This document shows positions 24,824 to 32,732 of a stretch of 64,000 bases of DNA, piece after piece. Source of the stretch: a bacterium. GTDB lineage: Bacteria; Zhuqueibacterota; Zhuqueibacteria; Zhuqueibacterales; Zhuqueibacteraceae. Positions within the stretch are counted from its first letter, which is position 1, and each line of letters begins with the position of its first letter. The position numbers and the translations under genes were made by a program. The notes below the pieces were generated by a model. It saw nothing but the letters and a program-made list of their open reading frames with translations, was not told where the DNA came from and searched no databases. The DNA is taken from the NCBI GenBank assembly GCA_023150945.1, contig JAKLJX010000009.1, positions 1 through 64,000 on the forward strand. Direction: 5' to 3'.

Positions 24824-26578
24824 CTACTCCTTCACCGCGAACAGAATTCCGCCGCCGAGCAGCAGCAGCATGACGCCGGCAACGAGGTTGGTGGCGGAGG
24901 AGGCCGGCGGCGTCGCGGGCAGCGCGGTGCACACCACCAGCACCGCGCCGAGCACCAGGCAAATCCGGCCCAGCAAACGATAGACACCGAAGCTGCTGAG
25001 CTTGACCTGCTGGTGTTCCACCAGCACCGGCGTGCGCAAATCCGCTTCGAACTTGAGCAGTTCGGCGTGGCGCGGATCATGCCGGTTGTACCACCAGGCT
25101 GATCCGAAAAACACGATCACCGCAGCCACCGCTTCGCTCAGCATGTTGCGCACGAACGCGTGTTCCGGCCACACGCCGGCGATCATCAAGCCCAGGCCCG
25201 CCGCCAAAGCCGCGCTGCACGTGGCAATGCCCGACCACCACGGCGTGCGCGTGTAGAGAATACCGAGTGCCACCGGCATCATGAAGGCGGCGCTGAGTGA
25301 ATAGAATCCCAGCGCAAATTGAAACGCGCCGCCCAGCTTCGGAATGTAGAGCGCGACCGCAATGCCCAGCACGCCGACGATCAACATCGCCAGCCGCGCC
25401 ACCACGAGTTGATGGCGATCGGAAGGCGCGGTCTTGCGCACGCGCTGGTGCAGCGGCGCATAGATGTCGCGCGTGAGCGTGGCCGAAAGCCAGTTGAAGC
25501 TGTCGTTGGCCTGGCCCAAAGTAGCGGAGAGAATGGCGGAAACCACGAAGCCGATCATGCCGTGCGGCAGCAGCAGCAACGCGAGACTGACGAATGAAGC
25601 TTCGGCCGGCACCGCAAACGAAGGCCACAGCGCTGCGATGTCCGGAAAAACCAGACGCGAAGCCATCACCGGCAAAATCCACAACAGCGGACCCACCAGC
25701 GCGAGCACCGCGCAGAGCAAAGCCATCTTGCGCGCATCGCGCTCATCCGGCACGCTGTGATAGCGTTGCACCAACGCCCAGCCGACGTTGTAGCCGAGGA
25801 TCACATTGAGCAAATAGGCGAAGAGAAACCAGATATCGGCCGTTTCATCTCGCAGGCGAAAAAAATCCGGTGGCGCTTCGCGCAGCAAACGCTCGAAACC
25901 GGCAAGCAAGCCCTGGCCCTCGCCGAGATAGAGATAGGAAACCGGAAAGATGATCAACGTCATGATGGTGATGATCACCGCCTGCACCGCATCGGAGAGC
26001 ACCGCGGCCCACAAGCCGCCGATCACCGAGTAGATCACCATGATCGAACCGACCAGGATGATGGCGAGCTGGAACCCGGAAATGGTCAGACTGCCCAGCG
26101 CAAATGAGCGCTCGTTGAAGCCCAGCGCGGTGGAAACGAAAATGCACAGCACGTACAGGCCCTGCGCAATGCCGACGATTTGCGGAATCACGGCAGTGAT
26201 GGAATAGAAGTAGGTGGTGGAAGGCGAATAGCGGCGATTGAGAAACTCCAGCGGCGCGCCCAGGCGGGCGCGGCGCCAGCGCGTGCTGAAGAAGAAATAG
26301 CCCAACAAATAGGCCCACACCGCGGAGGTGAACAGCACCACCGCGCCGATGCCGTTGCGATAGGTGAAACCGGCCGCCGCCACGAACATGAAGGCGGAAT
26401 AGCCGGAGACCCAGTTGGACAGGCCGGCCAGCACCCAGGGAATCTTGCCGCCGCCGCTGAAGTACTCCGTGGTGTTCTTGTTCTGGCGCGCGGCATAGAA
26501 TCCCACCCAAATGATGATGGCGAAATACAGGCCGATGAGGCCGTAATCAACGGCATTGACGGTTTTCAGATCAGGCAT
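24824..26578 (-). CDS. Sodium:solute symporter (SSS family) 1
   Basis: 584 residues with about 13-14 hydrophobic segments. Family features: TTEYFSGGGKIPWVLAGLSNWVSGYSAFMFV after the first helix, then YSVIGGLWAAVLSDAVQAVI, AILSATLGQANDSFNWLSATLTRDIY and a C-terminal hydrophilic domain before the last two helices. The family imports sugars, sialic acid, amino acids or vitamins with sodium. It is flanked by the GH42-like gene and the sulfotransferase, so a sugar or small oligosaccharide is the likely cargo (inference). The methionine at 26578 gives a normal short N-terminus. Confidence 0.92.
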   Translation of the reverse strand: MPDLKTVNAVDYGLIGLYFAIIIWVGFYAARQNKNTTEYFSGGGKIPWVLAGLSNWVSGYSAFMFVAAAGFTYRNGIGAVVLFTSAVWAYLLGYFFFSTRWRRARLGAPLEFLNRRYSPSTTYFYSITAVIPQIVGIAQGLYVLCIFVSTALGFNERSFALGSLTISGFQLAIILVGSIMVIYSVIGGLWAAVLSDAVQAVIITIMTLIIFPVSYLYLGEGQGLLAGFERLLREAPPDFFRLRDETADIWFLFAYLLNVILGYNVGWALVQRYHSVPDERDARKMALLCAVLALVGPLLWILPVMASRLVFPDIAALWPSFAVPAEASFVSLALLLLPHGMIGFVVSAILSATLGQANDSFNWLSATLTRDIYAPLHQRVRKTAPSDRHQLVVARLAMLIVGVLGIAVALYIPKLGGAFQFALGFYSLSAAFMMPVALGILYTRTPWWSGIATCSAALAAGLGLMIAGVWPEHAFVRNMLSEAVAAVIVFFGSAWWYNRHDPRHAELLKFEADLRTPVLVEHQQVKLSSFGVYRLLGRICLVLGAVLVVCTALPATPPASSATNLVAGVMLLLLGGGILFAVKE

Positions 26579-26975
26579 GGCGCGTGCGGCATCGGCATGT
26601 GGGGTTCATATTCTCGGCATCTCTCATCTCACTTTCTGAAACCGAGAAAGCAAGATGATTCATTGGTCAGTCGGTGATGACACCGGTTGTCTTCTGCCTG
26701 CCCTCGGCCTGTCATTCCGCAGGAATCTTCGTAGGCACTGAGGTCGGTTCTTGCCGGGGTTCAGTCCCGGGTGCGCGCTCTGGATCTTTCCTGAGCAACA
26801 AATCGAAGTGCAGGCCACCCGTGGCCGGTTACTTGATTTCGTGGAAGCAGTCGCTCGCTGTGTCATTCAAACGAATCTTGTGAAATACTTGGCACTGCGC
26901 CCGAATCTGCACGAGCTCCTGGCCAGGATGACATCAGGAGGGGTATTGGCGGACAACTTGGCGTTGCCGTTCCGG
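26579..26975. other. Intergenic gap with short-form dispersed repeats
   Basis: About 400 bp. It holds a partial unit starting TGTCATTCCGCAGGAATCTT at 26710 and a complete 73-bp unit at 26861-26933. No gene or terminator is supported. Confidence 0.6.
26861..26933. repeat. Dispersed repeat, short form with TGTCAT/ATGACA ends
   Basis: A 73-bp unit that begins TGTCATTCAAACGAATCTTG and ends CAGGATGACA, so its tips are inverted repeats. The centre, CTTGGCACTGCGCCCGAATCT, matches the copies at 9766 and 63881. Confidence 0.75.
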
Positions 26976-29255
26976 TTATCCCCTCCCGGCTGCCTGCGGC
27001 GGAATGAAGAACTCTACGTCGCCCAGCGCCAGGTCGAGCTTGTGCTGGTGAGCGATGGCGCCGGTGGCAAAACGCTTCATCTCTTTGGGCAAAGTGAGTT
27101 CCCGCGTGCCTGGCGAAGTGGCGGCCAGCATCGCCACCTCTTGTGCTGCCACGACAATATCGGATTGCGTGCTCCACAAACGCGCGCCGGCTTGCTGCGC
27201 CAGCCAGCGCAGAATCTCCACCGGCAGCGGCGCGCTGCCGAGATAGACGGAATGCCAGCCCCGGCAGGGTTTGCGCGCGAAAGCGACTTCTTCGCAATCA
27301 CTCCAATAGCCGAGCGCCATTGCAGCCTCGTCGCGAACGGCAAAGCGTGGCGACTCCTTCTGCTGCACGCCAAACTGCAGCACAGGAGCAGGCGCGGCAC
27401 TACGGATCAGCATCGGACCGGGCGTCGTGAGCAGCTTGAAGCGAAAGCCGGTGAGATGCGCCATGCGGCCGAGATCGAGCCGATCGTCGGCGAGAAAGCC
27501 CGGGGCATAATACCACACCACCGTGGCGTGGCTGTCTGCGAGCAGTGCGTGCAAGTGCACCATCTCTGCGTCGGTGAGCGCGAACAGATTCACCATCAAC
27601 AGCAGGCGATACCTGTGCGGGTCAGCCGGCTGCAGGTCGAAGTGATAGAGAAAATCCACCGGCGCGCCCAGGCGATGCAACGCGCGTGCTTGGGAATCCA
27701 TGAACCAGCGGGTGAAATAGTCCAGGCAATGGCCGCCTTTGGTAAAGGGCGCCTCGGCGCGCCAATGACGGGTGGCAAACAAGCTCTTGGCATCGTAAAC
27801 CGCGGCGATTTGCGCGCACGAGCGCATATCCCACTGCTCGCGCTGCGCGCCCAATTTCATCAGGCGCGCCACCTCGGCAGTGATTTTGTCGTCCGCATAC
27901 CAACTCCGCCGGGTGCGTAACACCGGGCCAAAATCAAACAACCAGCCGCCGTTGCCGCTGGCCAGCAGGCGGCCGAGATCACGCTGCAAGATGCGCTGCG
28001 TGCCCTCCCACGTGGTACAGCCCACGCCGCCCACCATGCACAGCTCCTTCTCGACCTGCGTTCCGCCGCTGCCGTCGGGATTGATCGGCGGCGGTTCGAG
28101 AAAGGTCGTGGGATCGATTTCCGCGAAATAGAGCTTGCCGTGAAGCTTCAGCGATTCCAACAAAACGCGATAGCCGGCATCACCGCCGAGGCCGCGCGTG
28201 CGGCCCAGCCAATTGCCGGCCTCGTCGTAGATCTCGTGTTCCCACCACTGCCGTTCTTCCTGGTTGGTGGTTTGATAGGAATACGGGCTGGCGAGAAAGT
28301 CGATTTCCGGACTGTTGAGAATCACCTCCGGTGCGAGATGCCCGCCCTCCTGCATCCACACGTTCTCCAGTTGATAGCCATAGAAAGCGCCGCACAAGAC
28401 CCGGCCGTTGGTTTCCTCCTTGGCGAGGCGGGCGAAATGCAGCAGCGTGTTGGCATTGAACTCATGAAAGCGCTGATAATAGGTGATCACCTCCTGCTCG
28501 CGCGCCGGGTCGCGCAGCAGTCCGAAAGTGTTGTGCAGGCGCGCCTCGAGGGCCGGAACGTAACCGAGCTTTTCCTGCATCGCGGGATGCAAGTCCGGCA
28601 CAAATTCCGCAAGATGATAATGCCATTCGCCGTAGATGCCGCAGCCGATTTGATAGCCGAACACGCGACTGCGCAGCGGCGAGGCTTCGATATGCTGCAA
28701 AAAGGCGCGAAACAGCTTTTCCATATCCGCCCGCCAGAGCTCCGAAGCCAGCGAAGGCTCGCGCAGTTGAATGCCCCACAACCAGCCGCCGTCTTCGCTG
28801 CGAATCACCGGCCGGTACTGGCGTTGATCCTCGGGTTGCAACGGCAACGCACAGACGATCAATTCGTCGGCGTGCTGATCCTTCCACCAATCCGGCACAT
28901 CGAGCAATACGCGCGGAAGAAAAAAGGCTTGGGGATGTTGCGCCAGTAATTTGGCAAACAGCGCATCGAACGCGGACCAGTCATACAGCCCCGGCGCCGG
29001 CCAGGCGGCGTTGAGTCCCAGAATGGGATGCAGCAGGTTGATGCCCGCCTGTTTGAAAAATGGCGTGCTGTGCTCCAAGCCCCAACTCCAGGCGAGCAAG
29101 GGGAACACTTCCCTGCCGTTCAGGAGCAGCCGCGGTGCGCCGTTGCGCGTTTCTACCTGGCCGCGCGCTGCCGGCTCAGGGCGCAGGTTTTCGATTTCCG
29201 GAAGCATGGTCATATCGGCTGGTGCACTTTTTGGTGAAAAGGATGCTGGCTGCAT
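26976..29255 (-). CDS. GH42-like (beta-galactosidase-type) glycosidase or relative
   Basis: 759 residues, no signal peptide. The N-terminal 450 residues look like a TIM barrel of the GH-A type: VFPLLAWSWGLEHSTPFFKQAGINLLHPIL at strand 1, VFGYQIGCGIYGEWHYH where GH42 enzymes carry the acid/base region, and KLYFAEIDPTTF near the nucleophile region, where a Glu is retained. A Rossmann-like middle domain (ARALHRLGAPVDFLYHFDL, YRLLLMVNLFAL) corresponds to the trimerisation domain of GH42. Retained glutamates suggest activity but exact family membership is uncertain. It is 52 bp downstream of the xylose-isomerase-like gene. An internal ATG at 29213 lacks a ribosome site, so the longer start is kept. 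Confidence 0.7.
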   Translation of the reverse strand: MQPASFSPKSAPADMTMLPEIENLRPEPAARGQVETRNGAPRLLLNGREVFPLLAWSWGLEHSTPFFKQAGINLLHPILGLNAAWPAPGLYDWSAFDALFAKLLAQHPQAFFLPRVLLDVPDWWKDQHADELIVCALPLQPEDQRQYRPVIRSEDGGWLWGIQLREPSLASELWRADMEKLFRAFLQHIEASPLRSRVFGYQIGCGIYGEWHYHLAEFVPDLHPAMQEKLGYVPALEARLHNTFGLLRDPAREQEVITYYQRFHEFNANTLLHFARLAKEETNGRVLCGAFYGYQLENVWMQEGGHLAPEVILNSPEIDFLASPYSYQTTNQEERQWWEHEIYDEAGNWLGRTRGLGGDAGYRVLLESLKLHGKLYFAEIDPTTFLEPPPINPDGSGGTQVEKELCMVGGVGCTTWEGTQRILQRDLGRLLASGNGGWLFDFGPVLRTRRSWYADDKITAEVARLMKLGAQREQWDMRSCAQIAAVYDAKSLFATRHWRAEAPFTKGGHCLDYFTRWFMDSQARALHRLGAPVDFLYHFDLQPADPHRYRLLLMVNLFALTDAEMVHLHALLADSHATVVWYYAPGFLADDRLDLGRMAHLTGFRFKLLTTPGPMLIRSAAPAPVLQFGVQQKESPRFAVRDEAAMALGYWSDCEEVAFARKPCRGWHSVYLGSAPLPVEILRWLAQQAGARLWSTQSDIVVAAQEVAMLAATSPGTRELTLPKEMKRFATGAIAHQHKLDLALGDVEFFIPPQAAGRG

Positions 29256-29308
29256 GACATCATCCAGGAGGCAAGGGCTGACACCATATTGCAGGTCTCA
29301 ACCGCGTG

Positions 29309-30121
29309 TCAATACACCAATCTCTCCGCCAACAGATCCCGCATGAAGCAATTGATCTCCCAAAGGTCGGCCACCGGCTGCCGAGTGTAGGGCAGGGCCA
29401 TCATGTAATCGGGCGGACCGAACTCGGGACAGACTGTCAGCAACTTCGTGCCGGTCTGCTTGTGATGATCGACGATCATCTGCCACCACTGCAGGTGGGT
29501 GGCGAGTGCCTCGCGCCATTCGGGGGCGCGTGGGTCATTCACCTGCGGACCTTCCGGATGCCCGACGCGGGCGTGAATGTGATGGCTGTTCGCGATCGCC
29601 CGTTCGACCGCGGCGGTTTGATCCTGCAAGTACGACTCGTGCACGCAGCACCAGTGCGAAAAATCCGCGGTGAGTTTCAAGTCCGGCATGCTGTCCAAGA
29701 GCCCCATCGTGGCAGTCGTGGAAAACGTCATGCGACCGCGGTGGATCTCGTGAGTGACGAAGACACCGAGTTCCCGTTCGAGAGCGGCCGCGTGCCGGCA
29801 AATCGCGATATTCTCGGCGGTGGTGAAATAGTCTTTGCCGGTGTGGGAATTGACCAGCACCGGATGCAACTCTGCGTTGCGGCGATACTGCGTTGCAAAG
29901 CTCTGCGCATGCTCCGGTGGTGTGGCACCCTGCGTCCATTGCTGCGCGATGAAGAGGAGATCCAGATCGCGCAGCAGCGCGCGCAGCTCCTGGCGTTGAT
30001 CAACCTCGACCGGCGCGTTCATTTCCACGGCCGCGAAGCCGCCGGCTTTTATCTTTTTCAGATTTGCGGCGAGTGTCGGCAATGGCATGCCCCACAGGCT
30101 GCAGCAGTATTTGATTTGCAT
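29309..30121 (-). CDS. Sugar phosphate isomerase/epimerase-like TIM-barrel protein
   Basis: 270 residues from the ATG at 30121; upstream codons begin at a TTG and are less likely. The opening MQIKYCCSLWGMPLPTLAANLKKIKAGGFAAVEMN is typical of the xylose-isomerase-like AP-endonuclease-2 fold, and the barrel holds likely metal ligands in LHPVLVNSHTGKDYFT, RGRMTFSTTATMG, KLTADFSHWCCV and HIHARVGHPEGPQ. Members isomerise or epimerise sugars and inositols. It lies between the OMP gene and the GH42-like gene. Confidence 0.82.
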   Translation of the reverse strand: MQIKYCCSLWGMPLPTLAANLKKIKAGGFAAVEMNAPVEVDQRQELRALLRDLDLLFIAQQWTQGATPPEHAQSFATQYRRNAELHPVLVNSHTGKDYFTTAENIAICRHAAALERELGVFVTHEIHRGRMTFSTTATMGLLDSMPDLKLTADFSHWCCVHESYLQDQTAAVERAIANSHHIHARVGHPEGPQVNDPRAPEWREALATHLQWWQMIVDHHKQTGTKLLTVCPEFGPPDYMMALPYTRQPVADLWEINCFMRDLLAERLVY

Positions 30122-30174
30122 GACGGTCCGCCTTCTCAGCAACGTGTGAGTGGATGAGCGCTCCCAAGCGAAAA

Positions 30175-31131
30175 CTAGCGACTGTATCCCGCGGTGAAAT
30201 GCAAAGAGTGAAGCGCTGTTTTATCCAGGAGCGGAAAGATCTGATGTGTTCTTGCCAGCGGCAGCTTGAACTTGATTTCAAACCTCAAATGCGCGAAGGC
30301 AACGCCGGCTGCAAAATCATAACCGGGATAGAACCAAATGCGCGCCGGCTCGTCTCCGACATAGACGAAATCATGCGGGAAATCACCGCCACGAAATTCT
30401 TCATTGCTCAATATCGTGTAATCTGTCTTGTCGACGGCCACGACAGAGAGTGCCGGACCCAGTGACAGCACAAAGTGCCGTTGCCCGGTGAACGGAAAGC
30501 GGCGGGAGAACAGCAGGGCGATATCCACGTAACCAACGCCGAAATTGACGTCAGCGAGCAGCTTCCTTGGCACCGGGCTGGAGTAGTAAAGACTCTGGGC
30601 GGGCAAGGAGAAGCGGCGAAACGCATAACTGACTTCGCCGCGCACGCCCAATTTCCTGCCGGAGCGATACTCGCGCCTGATGCCAAACACGACTCCGCTG
30701 TTCACACCGGAATTATGGTTGCTCGTGGTCAATCCGACTCCGGCTCCCAGGCCGAGGCCGTGCAGGCCGCGAATGGCGCCTTGCCGGCGTGCGAGGAACT
30801 CGTAGTTCACGAACGGGAAAACACTCGCGCCAATCAGCGCGCCCCTTATCGCGCTGCCATATTCGTCATCACCGAAGGGCGCGCCCACCACCGCGCCCAG
30901 CACCGCCCCAAAGGCAATACCCGTCGAAATGCTGACCACCTTGTCCACCGTCGAGAATTTCTTTGCGGGCTTCTCCGGGCCGGTCGTGTCGCAAGCAAAA
31001 GCCCTCGTGGTGAGAATGCGATTCTCCTCCTGCTCGTGCAACCAGGGAGTGCGGTGAACGGCAGCGCGCAAGGAAGTTTGGGCCTGAGCCCAGCCGGCGG
31101 CACAGAACAGTACACAAAGAATTCGTTTCAT
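30175..31131 (-). CDS. Putative outer-membrane beta-barrel protein, unknown function
   Basis: 318 residues with a signal peptide (MKRILCVLFCAAGWAQAQ) and GGAA before the ATG. Residues 60-115 contain glycine-rich hydrophobic stretches (GIAFGAVLGAVVGAPFGDDEYG) like glycine-zipper segments. From about 120 the sequence alternates in beta-strand fashion (VGLTTSNHNSGVNSGVVFGIRREYRSG, KLGVRGEVSYAFRRFSL, FVLSLGPALSVVAVD) and ends LHFTAGYSR. I do not recognise a named family. It may be a small barrel or lipoprotein-like accessory of the glycan cluster; the neighbours are a sugar isomerase and a GH172 enzyme. Confidence 0.6.
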   Translation of the reverse strand: MKRILCVLFCAAGWAQAQTSLRAAVHRTPWLHEQEENRILTTRAFACDTTGPEKPAKKFSTVDKVVSISTGIAFGAVLGAVVGAPFGDDEYGSAIRGALIGASVFPFVNYEFLARRQGAIRGLHGLGLGAGVGLTTSNHNSGVNSGVVFGIRREYRSGRKLGVRGEVSYAFRRFSLPAQSLYYSSPVPRKLLADVNFGVGYVDIALLFSRRFPFTGQRHFVLSLGPALSVVAVDKTDYTILSNEEFRGGDFPHDFVYVGDEPARIWFYPGYDFAAGVAFAHLRFEIKFKLPLARTHQIFPLLDKTALHSLHFTAGYSR

Positions 31132-31173
31132 GAAACCATTCCGCGCGTCACTCCGCTTGAATGAATTCCCACT

Positions 31174-32220
31174 TCATCGCGGAAACCGCGCCGCGCGCGG
31201 CGGCATGGTCGGAAAGGCCTGGTGCGGCTCGCTTTGATACCAATAAGCCACCGAGGCGATGTCATCGGTCAGCGGTTGATATTGCCGCGTGGGCCACCAG
31301 CCCAGCGCCTGCACGGTGACGCGCAAATCCTGGGTGAAGCGAATGGGATCGGGCACATGCCAACGATACATGGCATGCTTGGGAATTTCGCCGGCTTCCT
31401 TGCGCCACAGCGGATAGCCGAGAAACGGCGTGGAATAGGTGTCGCCAAAACACCAGGCGCCGCCGAAGTAGTCCTCTGTGCCGGTGCCGCAAATGGTGGG
31501 ATACTCGCCGTCACCATCGCTATAGAACTTCACCTCGCCTTCGCCCCACCAGCCGTTGGAAAGTTGTTCCCATGCGAGAAACGTGCCCACATAATGGCCG
31601 CGGCCGCTGACCTCCGAGAGAATGACGTGTTCGGGATGCTCGCGCTGCGTCATGCTGCGCCGCCATTGCGCATGAAAGGTGCCGGCCTGATCCGGCACTT
31701 CTTCCAACGCATAAGTGATCTGATAGAAGAAATGCGGCACTTCTTCCTCGCGCTGATTCTCGATGGTCACGCGCGCCCGTTGGCGGAACGGCATGGGCCA
31801 ATAACAGTTGCAGCCGCCGGTGGGATTCACCGCCACCATCAGCGAATTGACGGTGTAACGCAAGCCGTGGCCCAGCGCAAAGAAATCGCCCAGCGGCACC
31901 TCGACAGAAGGCTCGGCCTCACCCTCCCAATAGAAACGCAGGATGCAATCGCGATACGCTTTCGCATCGGTGGTGATCCAGATGTGTTGCAGCACGCCCG
32001 GCCCGGCGAGGTCGGCCAGCACCGTGGTTTGCTGCGGCGGCAGTGCGATGCAGGGCCGCACTTTCCAGCCTTTGCCCAGGGTGAAGGCGGCGTTCTTGGA
32101 ATCCTCGGGCACGGCCTGCGCACCGCTGCCTTTCTCACCGGAGGGATTCTCGGCCGAGATGGAGCGCGTGCGGCCGGAGGTGATCAGGGGCAGTCTGGCG
32201 AAATTGAGGAAGTCGTTCAT
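31174..32220 (-). CDS. DUF2961 protein (GH172 family glycoside hydrolase)
   Basis: 348 residues from the ATG at 32220; the frame extends about 107 codons upstream through a repeat-containing region and that extension is not credible. Family hallmarks include KVRPCIALPPQQTTVLADLAGPGVLQHIW, the motif TGGCNCYWPMPFRQRARVTIEN, NGWWGEGEVKFYSDGD and GTGTEDYFGGAWCFG, the last carrying the acidic residues of the active site. GH172 enzymes include difructose-anhydride-forming and alpha-D-arabinofuranose or fructofuranose-cleaving enzymes. No signal peptide. Confidence 0.9.
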   Translation of the reverse strand: MNDFLNFARLPLITSGRTRSISAENPSGEKGSGAQAVPEDSKNAAFTLGKGWKVRPCIALPPQQTTVLADLAGPGVLQHIWITTDAKAYRDCILRFYWEGEAEPSVEVPLGDFFALGHGLRYTVNSLMVAVNPTGGCNCYWPMPFRQRARVTIENQREEEVPHFFYQITYALEEVPDQAGTFHAQWRRSMTQREHPEHVILSEVSGRGHYVGTFLAWEQLSNGWWGEGEVKFYSDGDGEYPTICGTGTEDYFGGAWCFGDTYSTPFLGYPLWRKEAGEIPKHAMYRWHVPDPIRFTQDLRVTVQALGWWPTRQYQPLTDDIASVAYWYQSEPHQAFPTMPPRAARFPR

Positions 32221-32732
32221 GGGTATGTCATTCTTGTATGCGTCAACAACGCGCGTGGAACAACGGCCGTCTTCGGACCATTCGTCGCCAGCCAGAAATC
32301 GTGAATTTGTCCCGCAGGGACATCCGAAAGCTGAAGAGACTTTGCCATGCTTTACAGTCGTTCTCAATTGAATGAAAAGGCTTGCAATCTCCGCCCCTGG
32401 TGGGCGACGTTTGCAGCCAATGCATTCGCGGTTGCAACAGTGCCCCACGAGGGGGCATGACTGCGAACCTGCACACGCATAGGAACAATGCTGTAATTCC
32501 GCTGGGGACGATTGAACCTGAGATGAGGGCTCATCCTTCATTCATCCCTACGGGACTCTTGAAGAAATTGGGGCTCGTTTTCCCACCAGTGAATTGGTGA
32601 CCTAACCTCGAGTGTCCCCACGGGACTCCGCTCGGCGCGTCCCGCAACAGCCGGAGCGGTTTACAAGTCAAGGCTTGACACCGATGAGTCTCCAACAGCT
32701 TACACCTCTCAGCCTGCGGCTTCAACTGCAGG
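32221..32732. other. 0.5-kb intergenic region with repeats
   Basis: Includes the hairpin repeat at 32409-32480 shared with 20705-20775 and GC-rich segments with repeated CCCCACGGGACTC/CCCTACGGGACTC words (32550 and 32615). No gene or ribosome site is supported, and no clear terminator follows the lyase gene to its right. Confidence 0.6.
32409..32480. repeat. Intergenic repeat with conserved hairpin, copy 2
   Basis: Second copy of the element at 20705-20775, same orientation: TTCGCGGTTGCAACAG, TGCCCC-ACGAG-GGGGCA hairpin, GCGAACCTGCACACGCAT. Confidence 0.8.

Noticed and set aside
26891-26906. TGGCAC word as a second sigma54 promoter
   Set aside because: No TTGC at the required spacing; it belongs to the dispersed repeat.
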